Positions 1 through 7,521 are shown, counted from the stretch's first letter. The stretch: DNA of 17,770 nt from Geoglobus sp. (GCA_027016965.1 JALURI010000024.1:1-17770); one strand, 5' to 3'. The notes: a model not told the origin generated them from the letters alone. Numbers and translations: made by a program.

Positions 1-10
1 TTCAAGAAGG

Positions 11-670
11 ATGAAGGTTATTGCCCTTGGAGGTTCGGTTCTTTTCGGGGATTTCGACACTGATACTCTGAAAAAATTCGCAGAAGTGATAAACCAGTAT
101 TCAGGAAAATTGGCTATTGTTGTGGGTGGTGGGAAGGTTGCCAGGAAATACATTGAAAGTGCAAGGTCACTTGGAGCAGACGAGGTCACGTGTGATATGA
201 TCGGAATTACAGTAACAAGAATAAATGCATCAATCCTGGCAGTAGCTGTTGAAAACTGTCCGGTAATGATTCCTGAGGATTTCGTAACTGCAAAAGAGAT
301 TCTGGAGAGATATGGCAGGGTTATAATGGGGGGAACATTTCCTGGTCACACAACAGATGCGGTTTCCGCACTTCTTGCAGAGTTTCTGAAGGCTGATGAG
401 CTTCTTATTGCCACATCTGCTGATGGAGTTTACACAAAAGATCCAAAGCTCTACGATGATGCAAAAAAAATAGAAAAATTGACATCAGATGAGCTTGTTG
501 AGATAGTTTCAGAAAACAGCATTAAAGCAGGAGGAAGCAGTGTTGTGGATTTGCTCGCTTCCAAAGTGATCCAGAGGAGCAGAATTAAAACAAGAATATT
601 CTACGGTACACCTGAAAATCTGAAAAAAGCACTGAATGGGGGAAAAATTGGGACTCTTGTAGTCAACTAA
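11..670 (+). CDS. pyrH: UMP kinase (archaeal PyrH)
   Basis: Uridylate kinase, which phosphorylates UMP to UDP with ATP in cytoplasmic pyrimidine nucleotide synthesis. The 219-residue protein has the amino-acid-kinase fold signature: GGSVL near residue 8 (nucleotide loop), GGGKVARKYI near residue 39, and the C-terminal SADGVYTKDPK segment typical of PyrH. The length and the short N-terminus starting straight into MKVIALGGS match the archaeal form rather than the longer bacterial one. An AGAAGG stretch lies directly before the ATG, and the upstream promoter is outside the window. The last 4 bases overlap the end of the convergent minus-strand gene. Identification rests on motifs and overall sequence recognition. 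Confidence 0.93.
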   Translation: MKVIALGGSVLFGDFDTDTLKKFAEVINQYSGKLAIVVGGGKVARKYIESARSLGADEVTCDMIGITVTRINASILAVAVENCPVMIPEDFVTAKEILERYGRVIMGGTFPGHTTDAVSALLAEFLKADELLIATSADGVYTKDPKLYDDAKKIEKLTSDELVEIVSENSIKAGGSSVVDLLASKVIQRSRIKTRIFYGTPENLKKALNGGKIGTLVVN

Positions 671-1620
671 ATATCCCATCCACCCTTTTTCTCCTCTTCA
701 GGTTCTTCCTCTTCTTCCCCCTCATAACTCCTCCTTGAGGTCCATATGAACAGCACAATTCCAATCCCAATAAGGGCTACTCCAGCAACAAGTGGGAGGT
801 TCAGTCTCTGTTCATCTCCAGCCATCTGAGGTGTTCTCATCTGCTGATTTATCTCTGCATTCAGGGAATACGTTCCCTTTGAGAGGTTTTCAGCCTTAAG
901 AACGTTGAACACTATTCCCTGCTCGTTGGTGATCTGGGTTTCAGGCTGGAATCCTTCAGGGGGAGTTATGCTTATCTGTGTTGGATGAATGATCCGTATT
1001 ACATCTGAAGGATAATCCACAATGAGCTGAATGGAGCTTTCCGGAAAGTAAAGATATGCTAAGGGGAACATTGCTCCTGGTGGAACAGTGGCATTCTTAA
1101 TCACAATTTTCCCGCTTTCAACAATTATCCTGTCGTAGACAACTCCAGACTGGGCAAGGGTGCCCTCGTCTACAGCTGTATTGATTGCATCTGGAGGGAT
1201 TTGCTTGACAATATCCCCGTGGTAGTAGAACTCCCCGGTATTTATAAAGTTCACAACTTCCATTACTGAAAATCCGCCCTGCTGTAAACTGAGTATGAAA
1301 TGAATGTTATTAACCTTCAGAACTCCAATGTCATCTGTTTCACTGAAATCAATCTTCAATGACTTGTTTTCAGGAATCGAAATTGTGGAAACATACTGTT
1401 TTGGTCCATACGTAACAACCACATGGTAGCTACCATTGGTTATGTTCTGGATTTTTATCACATCATTCTGGACAGTTATGTTCTCTGAAAATGTTGCGTT
1501 TTCCATCGGGATGATGTTTACGGTTACGTTTCCATCCTCATAGCCAATAATCGTTATCTCAAATGCCCCTGCTTTCAGTATGAGCATTAATAAGGCTATT
1601 GCAGTGAGTAATCTCCTCAT
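667..1620 (-). CDS. Secreted, C-terminally membrane-anchored protein of unknown function
   Basis: I do not recognise a named family. What can be seen in the 317 residues is a signal peptide (two Arg, then a hydrophobic run, residues 1-19), a long beta-rich extracytoplasmic region, one transmembrane helix near residues 276-293, and a very acidic cytoplasmic tail (Glu-rich, residues 300-312). Eight N-x-S/T sequons are present (Asn 31, 41, 47, 59, 62, 85, 176, 245), six of them within residues 31-87, so the mature domain may be N-glycosylated. The ATG at 1620 has no Shine-Dalgarno sequence but lies about 25 bp from a TATATA box, which suggests a leaderless transcript. It converges on pyrH with a 4-bp overlap. 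A surface structural or binding protein is possible, but the function is unknown. Confidence 0.75.
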   Translation of the reverse strand: MRRLLTAIALLMLILKAGAFEITIIGYEDGNVTVNIIPMENATFSENITVQNDVIKIQNITNGSYHVVVTYGPKQYVSTISIPENKSLKIDFSETDDIGVLKVNNIHFILSLQQGGFSVMEVVNFINTGEFYYHGDIVKQIPPDAINTAVDEGTLAQSGVVYDRIIVESGKIVIKNATVPPGAMFPLAYLYFPESSIQLIVDYPSDVIRIIHPTQISITPPEGFQPETQITNEQGIVFNVLKAENLSKGTYSLNAEINQQMRTPQMAGDEQRLNLPLVAGVALIGIGIVLFIWTSRRSYEGEEEEEPEEEKKGGWDI

Positions 1621-1641
1621 AAATCAAAATTTTGCAAAAGG

Positions 1642-1649
1642 TATATAAT
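1642..1649. promoter_or_regulatory. Shared bidirectional TATA box
   Basis: The symmetric TATATA lies between divergent genes. On the minus strand it is about 25 bp from the ATG at 1620, and on the plus strand about 27 bp from the ATG at 1672. A purine-rich CAAAAG (BRE-like) precedes it on the plus strand. It implies leaderless transcripts in both directions. If the plus gene instead began at the ATG at 1648, the box would overlap its own start codon. Confidence 0.55.
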
Positions 1650-1671
1650 GTTTGCTGAATCTTCATTTCTC

Positions 1672-2769
1672 ATGGAAGAGGTCTTTTTTGCCCCGGCTGA
1701 AGTCAATGTTACAGACCCCTCAAAGTGGTACCAGCCTGAGCAGAGTCTTGTTGTAAGATTGGAAAAGGTGGTTGAAGAGAGCAGAATCTTAGACAGCGTT
1801 GCTGAAAATGATATCGTTGCTGTAAAGACTCATTTTGGAGATAGAGGAACAACAAAAATGCTCAGATCGCTGTTCATTAGAAAAATTGTTGAGATGCTTA
1901 AGGAAAGAGGAGGTAAGGTTTTCGTCACAGAGACAACAGGTCTGGGGCTTTTGAAAGACAGATGTACAGCCATTGGAAGACTTGAGATAGCCGAGGAGAA
2001 CGGATTCACGTCTCAGACTGTCAATGCTCCCATTATAGTTGCTGACGGTCTCAGGGGTTTTGATGGAGTGAGAGTCAATATAAACGGAAAGCACTTGGGT
2101 GAGGTTTATGTTGCAAGGGCAGTAGCTGAGGCTGACTTTGTTGTTGTTGCAACTCACTTCAAGCTCCACATGAGGGGTGGAATTGGTGGAGCCATGAAAA
2201 ATATAGGAGTAGGCTGTGTTACCAAAACAACAAAGTTCGACATCCATCTTCCGTCTCCTCCTGAGATTGAAAGGGAGAAGTGTACTGAATGCAATAAATG
2301 CGTTGAAATCTGTCCTTTTAATGCCATTATCAATTATGAAGTTGACATCTCCAGATGCATGAAATGCCTGGGTTGTTATGAGGTATGCGAGGATGGTGCT
2401 GTAAAAATAGGACCGTGGCTTTATGGAGATGATATTGCTGAGAGAATTGTCGAGGCAACGAAAGGAGTAATGGAAAAGGTTGGAATCGATAACTTTGGAT
2501 TCATAAATTTTGCAATAGACATCACACCTCACTGCGACTGTCACCCATATAGCAGTGTTCAGCAGGTGCCCGATATTGGGATTTTTGCATCCAGAGATGT
2601 TGTTGCAGTTGACCACTCAAGCATGCAGGCTTATCTCAGGAGAGAAAAAACTTCAGGAGCTTTGATTAAAGGAGACTTCTGGGAATGGACATCTCCAGCA
2701 AGACAGATTGAATATGCTGAGGAACTCGGTCTTGGAAGAAAGGACTTCAGACTTAGGGAAGTGATCTGA
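1672..2769 (+). CDS. DUF362 protein with two [4Fe-4S] ferredoxin clusters
   Basis: DUF362-family iron-sulfur protein of unproven function. From the ATG at 1672 it is 365 residues. The DUF362 part contains KTHFGDRGTTK and a THFKLHMRGGIGGAMKN segment. A ferredoxin insert follows with two complete CxxCxxCxxxC sets (Cys 204, 207, 210, 214 and 229, 232, 235, 239). A further HCDCH motif at 287-291 could bind another metal. There is no signal peptide, so it is probably cytoplasmic. An in-frame ATG at 1648 would add 8 residues and has AAAAGGT before it, but the TATA-like box overlaps that start, so I prefer 1672. It heads an operon with four RNA- or translation-related genes, yet its own redox function is unknown. 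Confidence 0.8.
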   Translation: MEEVFFAPAEVNVTDPSKWYQPEQSLVVRLEKVVEESRILDSVAENDIVAVKTHFGDRGTTKMLRSLFIRKIVEMLKERGGKVFVTETTGLGLLKDRCTAIGRLEIAEENGFTSQTVNAPIIVADGLRGFDGVRVNINGKHLGEVYVARAVAEADFVVVATHFKLHMRGGIGGAMKNIGVGCVTKTTKFDIHLPSPPEIEREKCTECNKCVEICPFNAIINYEVDISRCMKCLGCYEVCEDGAVKIGPWLYGDDIAERIVEATKGVMEKVGIDNFGFINFAIDITPHCDCHPYSSVQQVPDIGIFASRDVVAVDHSSMQAYLRREKTSGALIKGDFWEWTSPARQIEYAEELGLGRKDFRLREVI

Positions 2770-2772
2770 AAA

Positions 2773-3177
2773 ATGTACTTTGTAATCTTCCGGCTTGACA
2801 GAAACAAAAAAATCAGAGTTGGAAAGCTTGGAGAGATAGAGTTCAGAAAAGGATACTATATCTATGTTGGCTCTGCGAAAAAGGGATTTTCCAAAAGAGT
2901 AAGAAGACACTTTTCAAAAGATAAAAAGCTCCACTGGCATGTTGATTATCTGAGTATTGAAGCGAAGGCTTTGGAGGCTTTTAAGTGTAAAACTGATGAG
3001 CACAGACTTGCAGAGCTTGCAAAGCATTTTATGGAAGGAATAAAGGGATTTGGAAGTTCTGATTGCAAATGCTACTCTCACCTTTTCTACTCACCTGATT
3101 ATCCGAAAAAATTTATTGAGGAGGCGAAAAAACTTAATTACATACTTGCTGAGAGGCTGAATCATGAAGAGTTATGA
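2773..3177 (+). CDS. DUF123 / GIY-YIG-like (Uri superfamily) endonuclease family protein
   Basis: Small cytoplasmic protein (134 residues) of the archaeal DUF123 family, which is related to GIY-YIG nucleases. Visible family features are YYIYVGSA at 28-35 (the GIY...YIG equivalent, here YYI and YVG), a basic RVRRH at 42-46 containing the candidate catalytic Arg, HWHVDYL at 54-60, and a late SSDCKCYSHLFY segment at 95-106. The ATG at 2773 follows GTGATC at 2761-2766 with 6-nt spacing, a good match to the 16S rRNA tail, although this site spans the stop of the preceding gene. Nuclease activity has not been shown for most members, so DNA repair or RNA processing is inference. The gene end overlaps the aIF2-beta start by 14 bp. 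Confidence 0.82.
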   Translation: MYFVIFRLDRNKKIRVGKLGEIEFRKGYYIYVGSAKKGFSKRVRRHFSKDKKLHWHVDYLSIEAKALEAFKCKTDEHRLAELAKHFMEGIKGFGSSDCKCYSHLFYSPDYPKKFIEEAKKLNYILAERLNHEEL

Positions 3178-3571
3178 TGAACTGCTTGAAAGGGCATACA
3201 GCATGCTTCCTGAAAAAGTTGTTAGCAGGGATAGATTTGAGATTCCAAAAGTCAATGTCCAGAAAGAGGGGAGCAGGACTATTGTAAAGAATTTTGGATC
3301 AATTGCCAAGGCAATAAACAGAAACGAAAACCATCTTTACAAATATATTGTAAAATCCCTTGGAACAGCAGGAGTCACAGAATCCGGAAGGCTCATTCTT
3401 CAGGGAAAGTTCTCTGAAAAAGAAGTCCAGAAAGAAGTTGATGACTACGTTAAAACTTATGTTCTTTGCAAGGAATGTGGAGCCCCTGACACGGAATTTG
3501 TCAGAGAAGAGAGAGTCCTCTTTGTCAAGTGTCTTGCATGTGGTGCGAAACATTCAGTTAAGGGATTATGA
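3164..3571 (+). CDS. Translation initiation factor aIF2 subunit beta
   Basis: Beta subunit of the heterotrimeric aIF2, which delivers initiator Met-tRNA to the small ribosomal subunit. The 135 residues show the family order: an N-terminal helix, a central alpha-beta core with RTIVKNFGSIAKAINRNENHLYKYI (split here as RTIVKNFGSI at 38-47 and AINRNENHLYKYI at 50-62) and the LGTAG turn at 66-70, then a C-terminal zinc ribbon with Cys 102, 105, 123 and 126. The length is normal for archaea. It starts 14 bp inside the DUF123 gene and its TGA overlaps the next ATG, so translation is probably coupled. Confidence 0.95.
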   Translation: MKSYDELLERAYSMLPEKVVSRDRFEIPKVNVQKEGSRTIVKNFGSIAKAINRNENHLYKYIVKSLGTAGVTESGRLILQGKFSEKEVQKEVDDYVKTYVLCKECGAPDTEFVREERVLFVKCLACGAKHSVKGL

Positions 3572-3864
3572 GTTTCAGAATGAAGGTTTACAGGGTGAAA
3601 GGAGAGATAATGGTTGCGGTATGTGATGAGGATATTGTGGGAATGGATTTCAGAGAGGGTGAACTCAAACTGGAAATCAGGGAAGAATTCTACGGAGAAA
3701 AAGCGTTTGATGAGGATGAGGTTAAAAAAGCACTCAGACAGGCAACCATAGCAAACATATCAGGTGAGAGAGCAGTAAGACTTGCTATAAGCTTGGGAAT
3801 AGTTGATGAAAACAGAGTTCTGAGAATAGGAGGATGTCCCCACGCTCAGATGGTAGTGATGTGA
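3568..3864 (+). CDS. DUF424 protein (conserved archaeal, COG2412)
   Basis: Archaeal DUF424 protein of 98 residues whose function is not established. The family look is clear: MKVYRVKGEIMVAVCDEDIVG near the start (quoted from Met 5 as MKVYRVKGEI and MVAVCDEDIVG), the DFREGELKLEI strand, and a C-terminal RIGGCPHAQMVVM with Cys and His. The ATG at 3568 overlaps the preceding TGA (ATGA). Met 5 at 3580 is an alternative start and fits the usual family N-terminus. The gene is locked between aIF2-beta and an RNA m5C methyltransferase with 4-bp overlaps on both sides, which suggests a role connected to RNA or translation. That role is inferred from context only. Confidence 0.85.
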   Translation: MSFRMKVYRVKGEIMVAVCDEDIVGMDFREGELKLEIREEFYGEKAFDEDEVKKALRQATIANISGERAVRLAISLGIVDENRVLRIGGCPHAQMVVM

Positions 3865-5183
3865 TTCCGGCACAGAAACTTGCTGCTGAAATTCTGACAG
3901 TTGTTGAGAAAAACAGCATATCAGCCAAGTCTGCTCTCAGGGAGTATTTTGAAGAAATAGATGTTGATTACAGGGTAAGGGGAAGTGTTCATGCATATGT
4001 TTTTGAGGTTCTGAAAAGAAGGAACTTTCTGGATTTTGTTCTTGAAAAGGCTCTTGGATTCAGAAATCTGGAAGATGTAAACACTCTTATCAGAAATCTT
4101 CTGAGAATTGGAATCTATGAAATGTATTTTAAAGGGGTCCCTCCACCTCTCGCCACTGACAGTGCTGTCAGAATTGCCATGAAGATACACCCAAGAACTG
4201 GCGGTTTTGTAAACGCCATACTCAGAAACGCAGAAAATGTGGATGTTGATGGTGAGCTTGAAAAACTCAGCAAAACCAGCAGAAAAAAATATCTTGCCCT
4301 CAAATACTTTTGTCCAGAATGGTACATCGAGATTGCGGAAAAGGTCACATCCAATTATGAGGACCTCCTGATAGCCAATTTAACCAGCACAACTTATGTG
4401 AGAATAAATACACTGAAGATCTCCCATGAAAATGGTACTAGAAACCTGGAAAAGCAGGAAATCACTCTTGAGGAGACTGTACTTCCTGATGTCTTTAAAG
4501 TAATATCTTACAGGAAGCCACCGACAATTCTTGAAGGTTATGACAGAGAATTTGTCATTCAGGATTTTGCTTCCTGTCTTGTGTCATTTGCCCTGAAACC
4601 CGAACCAGGAGATGTGATTGTTGATCTTGCATCTGCTCCGGGATCAAAAACAAGTCATATCTCTTCCATTATGGAAAACAGTGGAAGGATAATTGCTGTG
4701 GATATTTCAAAAGAGAGGATGGAGAGAATGAAGGCAAGGCTGAAAAGACTTGGAGTGACGAATGTTGAATTTGTTGTGCATGATGGAGTGAGATTCAAAT
4801 ACAGTGCTGATAAGGTACTGCTGGATGCACCGTGTTCATCTACCGGTTCTGTAAGGCATTATCCCTCTGTCAAGTGGAGATACTCTCCCAGGATGTTCCA
4901 ATTCCTTTTGAAGTTGCAAAGGGCGATGATAAGGAACTCTCTCACAATTGCCGGTGAAATTGTTTACTCCACATGCAGCATAACCTTCGAAGAAAATGAG
5001 GGAAATCTTATCAAGCTCAGAGAAATCACAGAGATAGATTGGCTGGATTTACCCACAGGAGACCCCGGAATCATGAGATATGGGGAGAAAACTTTCGATA
5101 GAGCAGATAGGGTTGTCAGGCTGTATCCTCACATACATGACACCTCAGGATTTTTCATATCCAGACTCTCTCCAAAGCTCTGA
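3861..5183 (+). CDS. RsmB/NOL1/NOP2/Sun family RNA cytosine-C5 methyltransferase
   Basis: SAM-dependent m5C methyltransferase acting on rRNA or tRNA; the exact target is not known. The 440 residues comprise an N-terminal NusB-like helical domain (about 1-125), a linker or RNA-binding region, and a Rossmann methyltransferase domain. Seen are motif I DLASAPGSKT at 255-264, DAPCSSTG at 322-329 (Cys 325) and the STCS motif with Cys 372, the two cysteines used by this family. The GTG at 3861 overlaps the previous stop as GTGA, which is why I chose it. An in-frame ATG at 3834 would add nine residues inside DUF424. The NusB fusion resembles bacterial RsmB more than archaeal Trm4. The stop abuts the convergent stop of the next gene (TGATCA). 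Confidence 0.92.
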   Translation: MIPAQKLAAEILTVVEKNSISAKSALREYFEEIDVDYRVRGSVHAYVFEVLKRRNFLDFVLEKALGFRNLEDVNTLIRNLLRIGIYEMYFKGVPPPLATDSAVRIAMKIHPRTGGFVNAILRNAENVDVDGELEKLSKTSRKKYLALKYFCPEWYIEIAEKVTSNYEDLLIANLTSTTYVRINTLKISHENGTRNLEKQEITLEETVLPDVFKVISYRKPPTILEGYDREFVIQDFASCLVSFALKPEPGDVIVDLASAPGSKTSHISSIMENSGRIIAVDISKERMERMKARLKRLGVTNVEFVVHDGVRFKYSADKVLLDAPCSSTGSVRHYPSVKWRYSPRMFQFLLKLQRAMIRNSLTIAGEIVYSTCSITFEENEGNLIKLREITEIDWLDLPTGDPGIMRYGEKTFDRADRVVRLYPHIHDTSGFFISRLSPKL

Positions 5184-5639
5184 TCAGAAATCTTTGGGCA
5201 TCCTGTAGCTTTTGAAGAACGGACCTTTCCAGTAACTGACTTTTTTCATCCTGATCTCAACAATCACATCTCCTCTGTCCTCAAACTCAAGGAACTCAGA
5301 GTATTTTGATTTGAAAAGGTCATAGACAGTGTAAAGGATATCGTACTCATACATTTCCACCTCACCGGGAATGTATACTCTTGCGATTCCAGAGATAAGA
5401 ATGCCCTCATTGTTGAATGGGTCACCCTCATCTCTAACATCCACAACAAGACTGACATGTCTGTCTTTCAGAATGTTTCTAATTTTTCTGGAGCTGTACT
5501 CTGACATGAAGTAAACAGATCTCCTCTGGTCATATACAAAAAATATAGGCGTTATGTGAGGATATCTGCCCCTCGTGCAGAGGTATCCAAAGTAGTTTGT
5601 ATTTAACAGTTCTCTAACTTCCTTGGCAAGCATACACAT
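5184..5639 (-). CDS. Split-barrel (PNPOx-like) flavin-binding protein
   Basis: Small cytoplasmic protein (151 residues) of the pyridoxamine-phosphate-oxidase-like split beta-barrel superfamily, whose members bind FMN, F420 or haem. Visible are the N-terminal LLNTNYFGYLCT strand, YPHITP at 26-31, the VVDVRDE strand near 65-71, ISGIARVY near 82-89 and a C-terminal VSYWKG. The real substrate cannot be read from sequence. The ATG at 5639 overlaps the upstream gene's TGA (TGATG), and Met at 5633 is an alternative. Its barrel is clearly related to the C-terminal domain of the gene just upstream (shared YPH-I/L-TP, D-x-RDE, I-x-G and YW-K/R-G), so the pair forms a paralogous operon. Confidence 0.82.
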   Translation of the reverse strand: MCMLAKEVRELLNTNYFGYLCTRGRYPHITPIFFVYDQRRSVYFMSEYSSRKIRNILKDRHVSLVVDVRDEGDPFNNEGILISGIARVYIPGEVEMYEYDILYTVYDLFKSKYSEFLEFEDRGDVIVEIRMKKVSYWKGPFFKSYRMPKDF

Positions 5640-6841
5640 CACAGCCTTATTTTAATTCTTCTGGCGCCTCTCCAGTATATCACATTTTCCGGAACAACTT
5701 CAACCGGAATTCTTTTCAATATGGGTGTCAGTCTCCATGCATCAGGCAGTCTGTCCTTTTTTTCCCCATATTTTTTTAAATAAACACCGTATTTCCCTCT
5801 GAAGAGGAAAAAGAGTTTTAGCAGTTTTAGAATATTGAATAAAACATTTATGGAATCGTAAAGCTTAACCTTCCCCTGTATAAGCACAACCCTGTTTCCG
5901 AAGAAATCTCTTTCATCTCTTTCATCTATCAAAACGGTAATTCTTGGATCTTTTTTCAGAAGTCTGTACTTGAAACTTTTTCTCGAAGTAACAAAGAAAA
6001 GATCATTTCCATCGAAAACATGAACAACGGGAGTGAGATGAGGATATGCTTTTCCATTATGTCCGACATAGGCAAATTTAGCCTGATTCAGGAGATCCAC
6101 CATGTCCGGAGGAAGCCACGGAACTCTGCTTACAAGAACCAGCGAAGCTAAGGAAAGCAAAATCAGAAAGACAGAATACATAGCAGAACCCAGAGCAAGC
6201 TCTATATCCGGGTAAAGGACCGGGAAAAGCAGCAATCCAGCCCAACCGAAGATGAGACTGTTTCTGTCAATTGTTCTCATTGTTTTGAGGTCGTTCAGAA
6301 AGGTGTAATCCATTGACTCTCTGAGCTTGGAAGCTTTTAAAAGCCTGTATGACCTGATAAAATTCATGAATCCAACCCAGAGACCGATTCCGGCTCTATA
6401 TGCAACATCCCACACAAGGATGAGTGCAAAAAATATAACGTAGGGATTCCCATTCAGGTAGAACTCAAAAAGGGTTTTTTTCTTGAAAAGGTAAATGATA
6501 AGGGGTATGTAAAGCCCGACACCAATTATCAGCTCAGGTCTGTATATGCTGAAGAGGAGACTTCTGTAATTTTCCACAATTTCTCTCTCCTTTTCGCTTA
6601 AAGAAGGTCTGAATGTTCTTATCATGGGAGCGATAACAAGTGTCATCTTGCTCCATATAACCACAACAACAATTGCTAATGCACCCATTGTAATTGAAAT
6701 TGGGGGTAAACCTGCAATGTATGATATGGCAAAACCAACGAAGAGCATTATTAATAACTGAAGAAGTACAGCAGTTTCTCTATCAAAGTATGAGAAAGGT
6801 GGGATTTTTTCCACTATGAGTTCATAAATCCACTTTTCCAT
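5639..6841 (-). CDS. Polytopic membrane protein fused to a PNPOx-like flavin domain
   Basis: 400-residue two-part protein. Residues 1-240 carry about six predicted membrane helices (roughly 24-44, 50-71, 104-120, 133-158, 195-211, 218-238) with basic connecting loops. Residues 245-400 form a soluble split-barrel domain with YPHLTP at 266-271, IDERDERDFF near 305-314, LIQGKVKLY near 320-328 and VIYWRG near the end. The membrane part is not one I recognise. The ATG at 6841 has AAGGTGA about 5 nt upstream; a GTG at 6850 lies inside that site and is unlikely. A minus-strand TATA-like box at 6882-6889 gives a short leader. A membrane-tethered flavin reductase or redox sensor is a reasonable inference. 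Confidence 0.78.
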   Translation of the reverse strand: MEKWIYELIVEKIPPFSYFDRETAVLLQLLIMLFVGFAISYIAGLPPISITMGALAIVVVVIWSKMTLVIAPMIRTFRPSLSEKEREIVENYRSLLFSIYRPELIIGVGLYIPLIIYLFKKKTLFEFYLNGNPYVIFFALILVWDVAYRAGIGLWVGFMNFIRSYRLLKASKLRESMDYTFLNDLKTMRTIDRNSLIFGWAGLLLFPVLYPDIELALGSAMYSVFLILLSLASLVLVSRVPWLPPDMVDLLNQAKFAYVGHNGKAYPHLTPVVHVFDGNDLFFVTSRKSFKYRLLKKDPRITVLIDERDERDFFGNRVVLIQGKVKLYDSINVLFNILKLLKLFFLFRGKYGVYLKKYGEKKDRLPDAWRLTPILKRIPVEVVPENVIYWRGARRIKIRL

Positions 6842-6881
6842 TATTTTCACCTTTTCAAGATATCAGCCTAAAATGTAGAGG

Positions 6882-6889
6882 ATTTAAAT
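6882..6889 (-). promoter_or_regulatory. TATA box for the PNPOx pair
   Basis: ATTTAAAT lies about 45 bp upstream of the ATG at 6841. This predicts initiation near 6860 and a leader of about 20 nt that contains the AAGGTGA ribosome site. It is palindromic, so it could also fire rightward, but the next plus-strand start (6948) is too distant for a leaderless transcript from it. Confidence 0.45.
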
Positions 6890-6947
6890 TATTTATTTTC
6901 GCCTGAGATCTGATTGCTTACTATGCTGGATTGCCCGTGATCTCTTT

Positions 6948-7502
6948 ATGCATCCAAGAAAAAAATATTTCAACTACCTCACAGATTTTCAGTTGATGAA
7001 GAATGAATACATGATCGCAATATTTGCCGGAATTGTGCTGCTTTCAATTTCATATACCATAGCTCCTCAAACCCATCACTACTCCATGATGGTTTCTCCC
7101 TTTTACAGTCTAATCCCATCAATCCTTGCTTTAACGGGAATTATCCTGATAGTCATCCCGATCATTCTCCTTACTCAGGGGGAAAAACTCAGAAGTTCAA
7201 TTCAGGGTGGTGGCATTCTGAGTTCAAATAGAGAGCCATCTCAGAAGACTGAGAATGAAACCAAGGAGCAGTGTGAAAAAATTGAAGTTGCTGAGAAGCT
7301 TCTTGATGAGGATGAAAAAAAGATATTCAGCATCGTTGTTGAGAATGAGGGGATAACTCAGGACTCTCTTCACTTCAGAACCGGGTTTTCTCATTCCAAG
7401 ATTACAATGGTGATCAAGAAGCTTGAAGAAAAGGATCTGATATACAGGGAGAGATTTGGTAAGACTTACAGAATTTATGTGAGCGACTGGATAAAGAAGT
7501 AG
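6948..7502 (+). CDS. Membrane-anchored winged-helix transcriptional regulator
   Basis: Probable one-component membrane regulator of 184 residues. Two hydrophobic helices (about 22-39 and 54-76) flank a 14-residue loop containing His43-His44 and Met47-Met48. A polar linker follows, then a winged helix-turn-helix domain (about 118-182) with DEKKIFSIVVENEG, ITQDSLHFRTGFSHSK and the wing LIYRERFGKTYRIY. With the DNA-binding domain inside the cell, the loop faces outward and could sense a metal or redox state; that is inference. The ATG at 6948 follows GTGATC at 6937-6942 (5-nt spacing). Met 17 and Met 22 are less likely starts. It is divergent from the membrane PNPOx gene and directly before a cytochrome c, its likely targets. 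Confidence 0.78.
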   Translation: MHPRKKYFNYLTDFQLMKNEYMIAIFAGIVLLSISYTIAPQTHHYSMMVSPFYSLIPSILALTGIILIVIPIILLTQGEKLRSSIQGGGILSSNREPSQKTENETKEQCEKIEVAEKLLDEDEKKIFSIVVENEGITQDSLHFRTGFSHSKITMVIKKLEEKDLIYRERFGKTYRIYVSDWIKK

Positions 7503-7512
7503 TTCTGGATTA

Positions 7513-7521
7513 AAAATAAAT
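7513..7521 (+). promoter_or_regulatory. TATA-like box for the cytochrome c gene
   Basis: AAAATAAAT is centred about 26 bp before the ATG at 7544, which supports a leaderless start there rather than the TTG at 7526. Between box and start, 7523-7534 reads GTTTTGGAAAAC, 5-bp inverted arms around GG, placed where a repressor could sit. Confidence 0.42.

Noticed and set aside
1648..1671. Longer DUF362 start at ATG 1648 with AAAAGGT upstream
   Set aside because: The TATA-like box overlaps this codon, the extra eight residues look unlike the family N-terminus, and 1672 fits the leaderless spacing. Not fully excluded.
1789..2616. Long minus-strand open frame opposite the DUF362 gene
   Set aside because: The translation is low-complexity with many Ser, Asn and Cys and no domain. 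The plus strand carries clear iron-sulfur motifs.
3360..3626. Plus-strand open frame overlapping aIF2-beta and DUF424
   Set aside because: It is out of frame with two clearly conserved genes and is Glu/Lys/Ser-rich without a domain.
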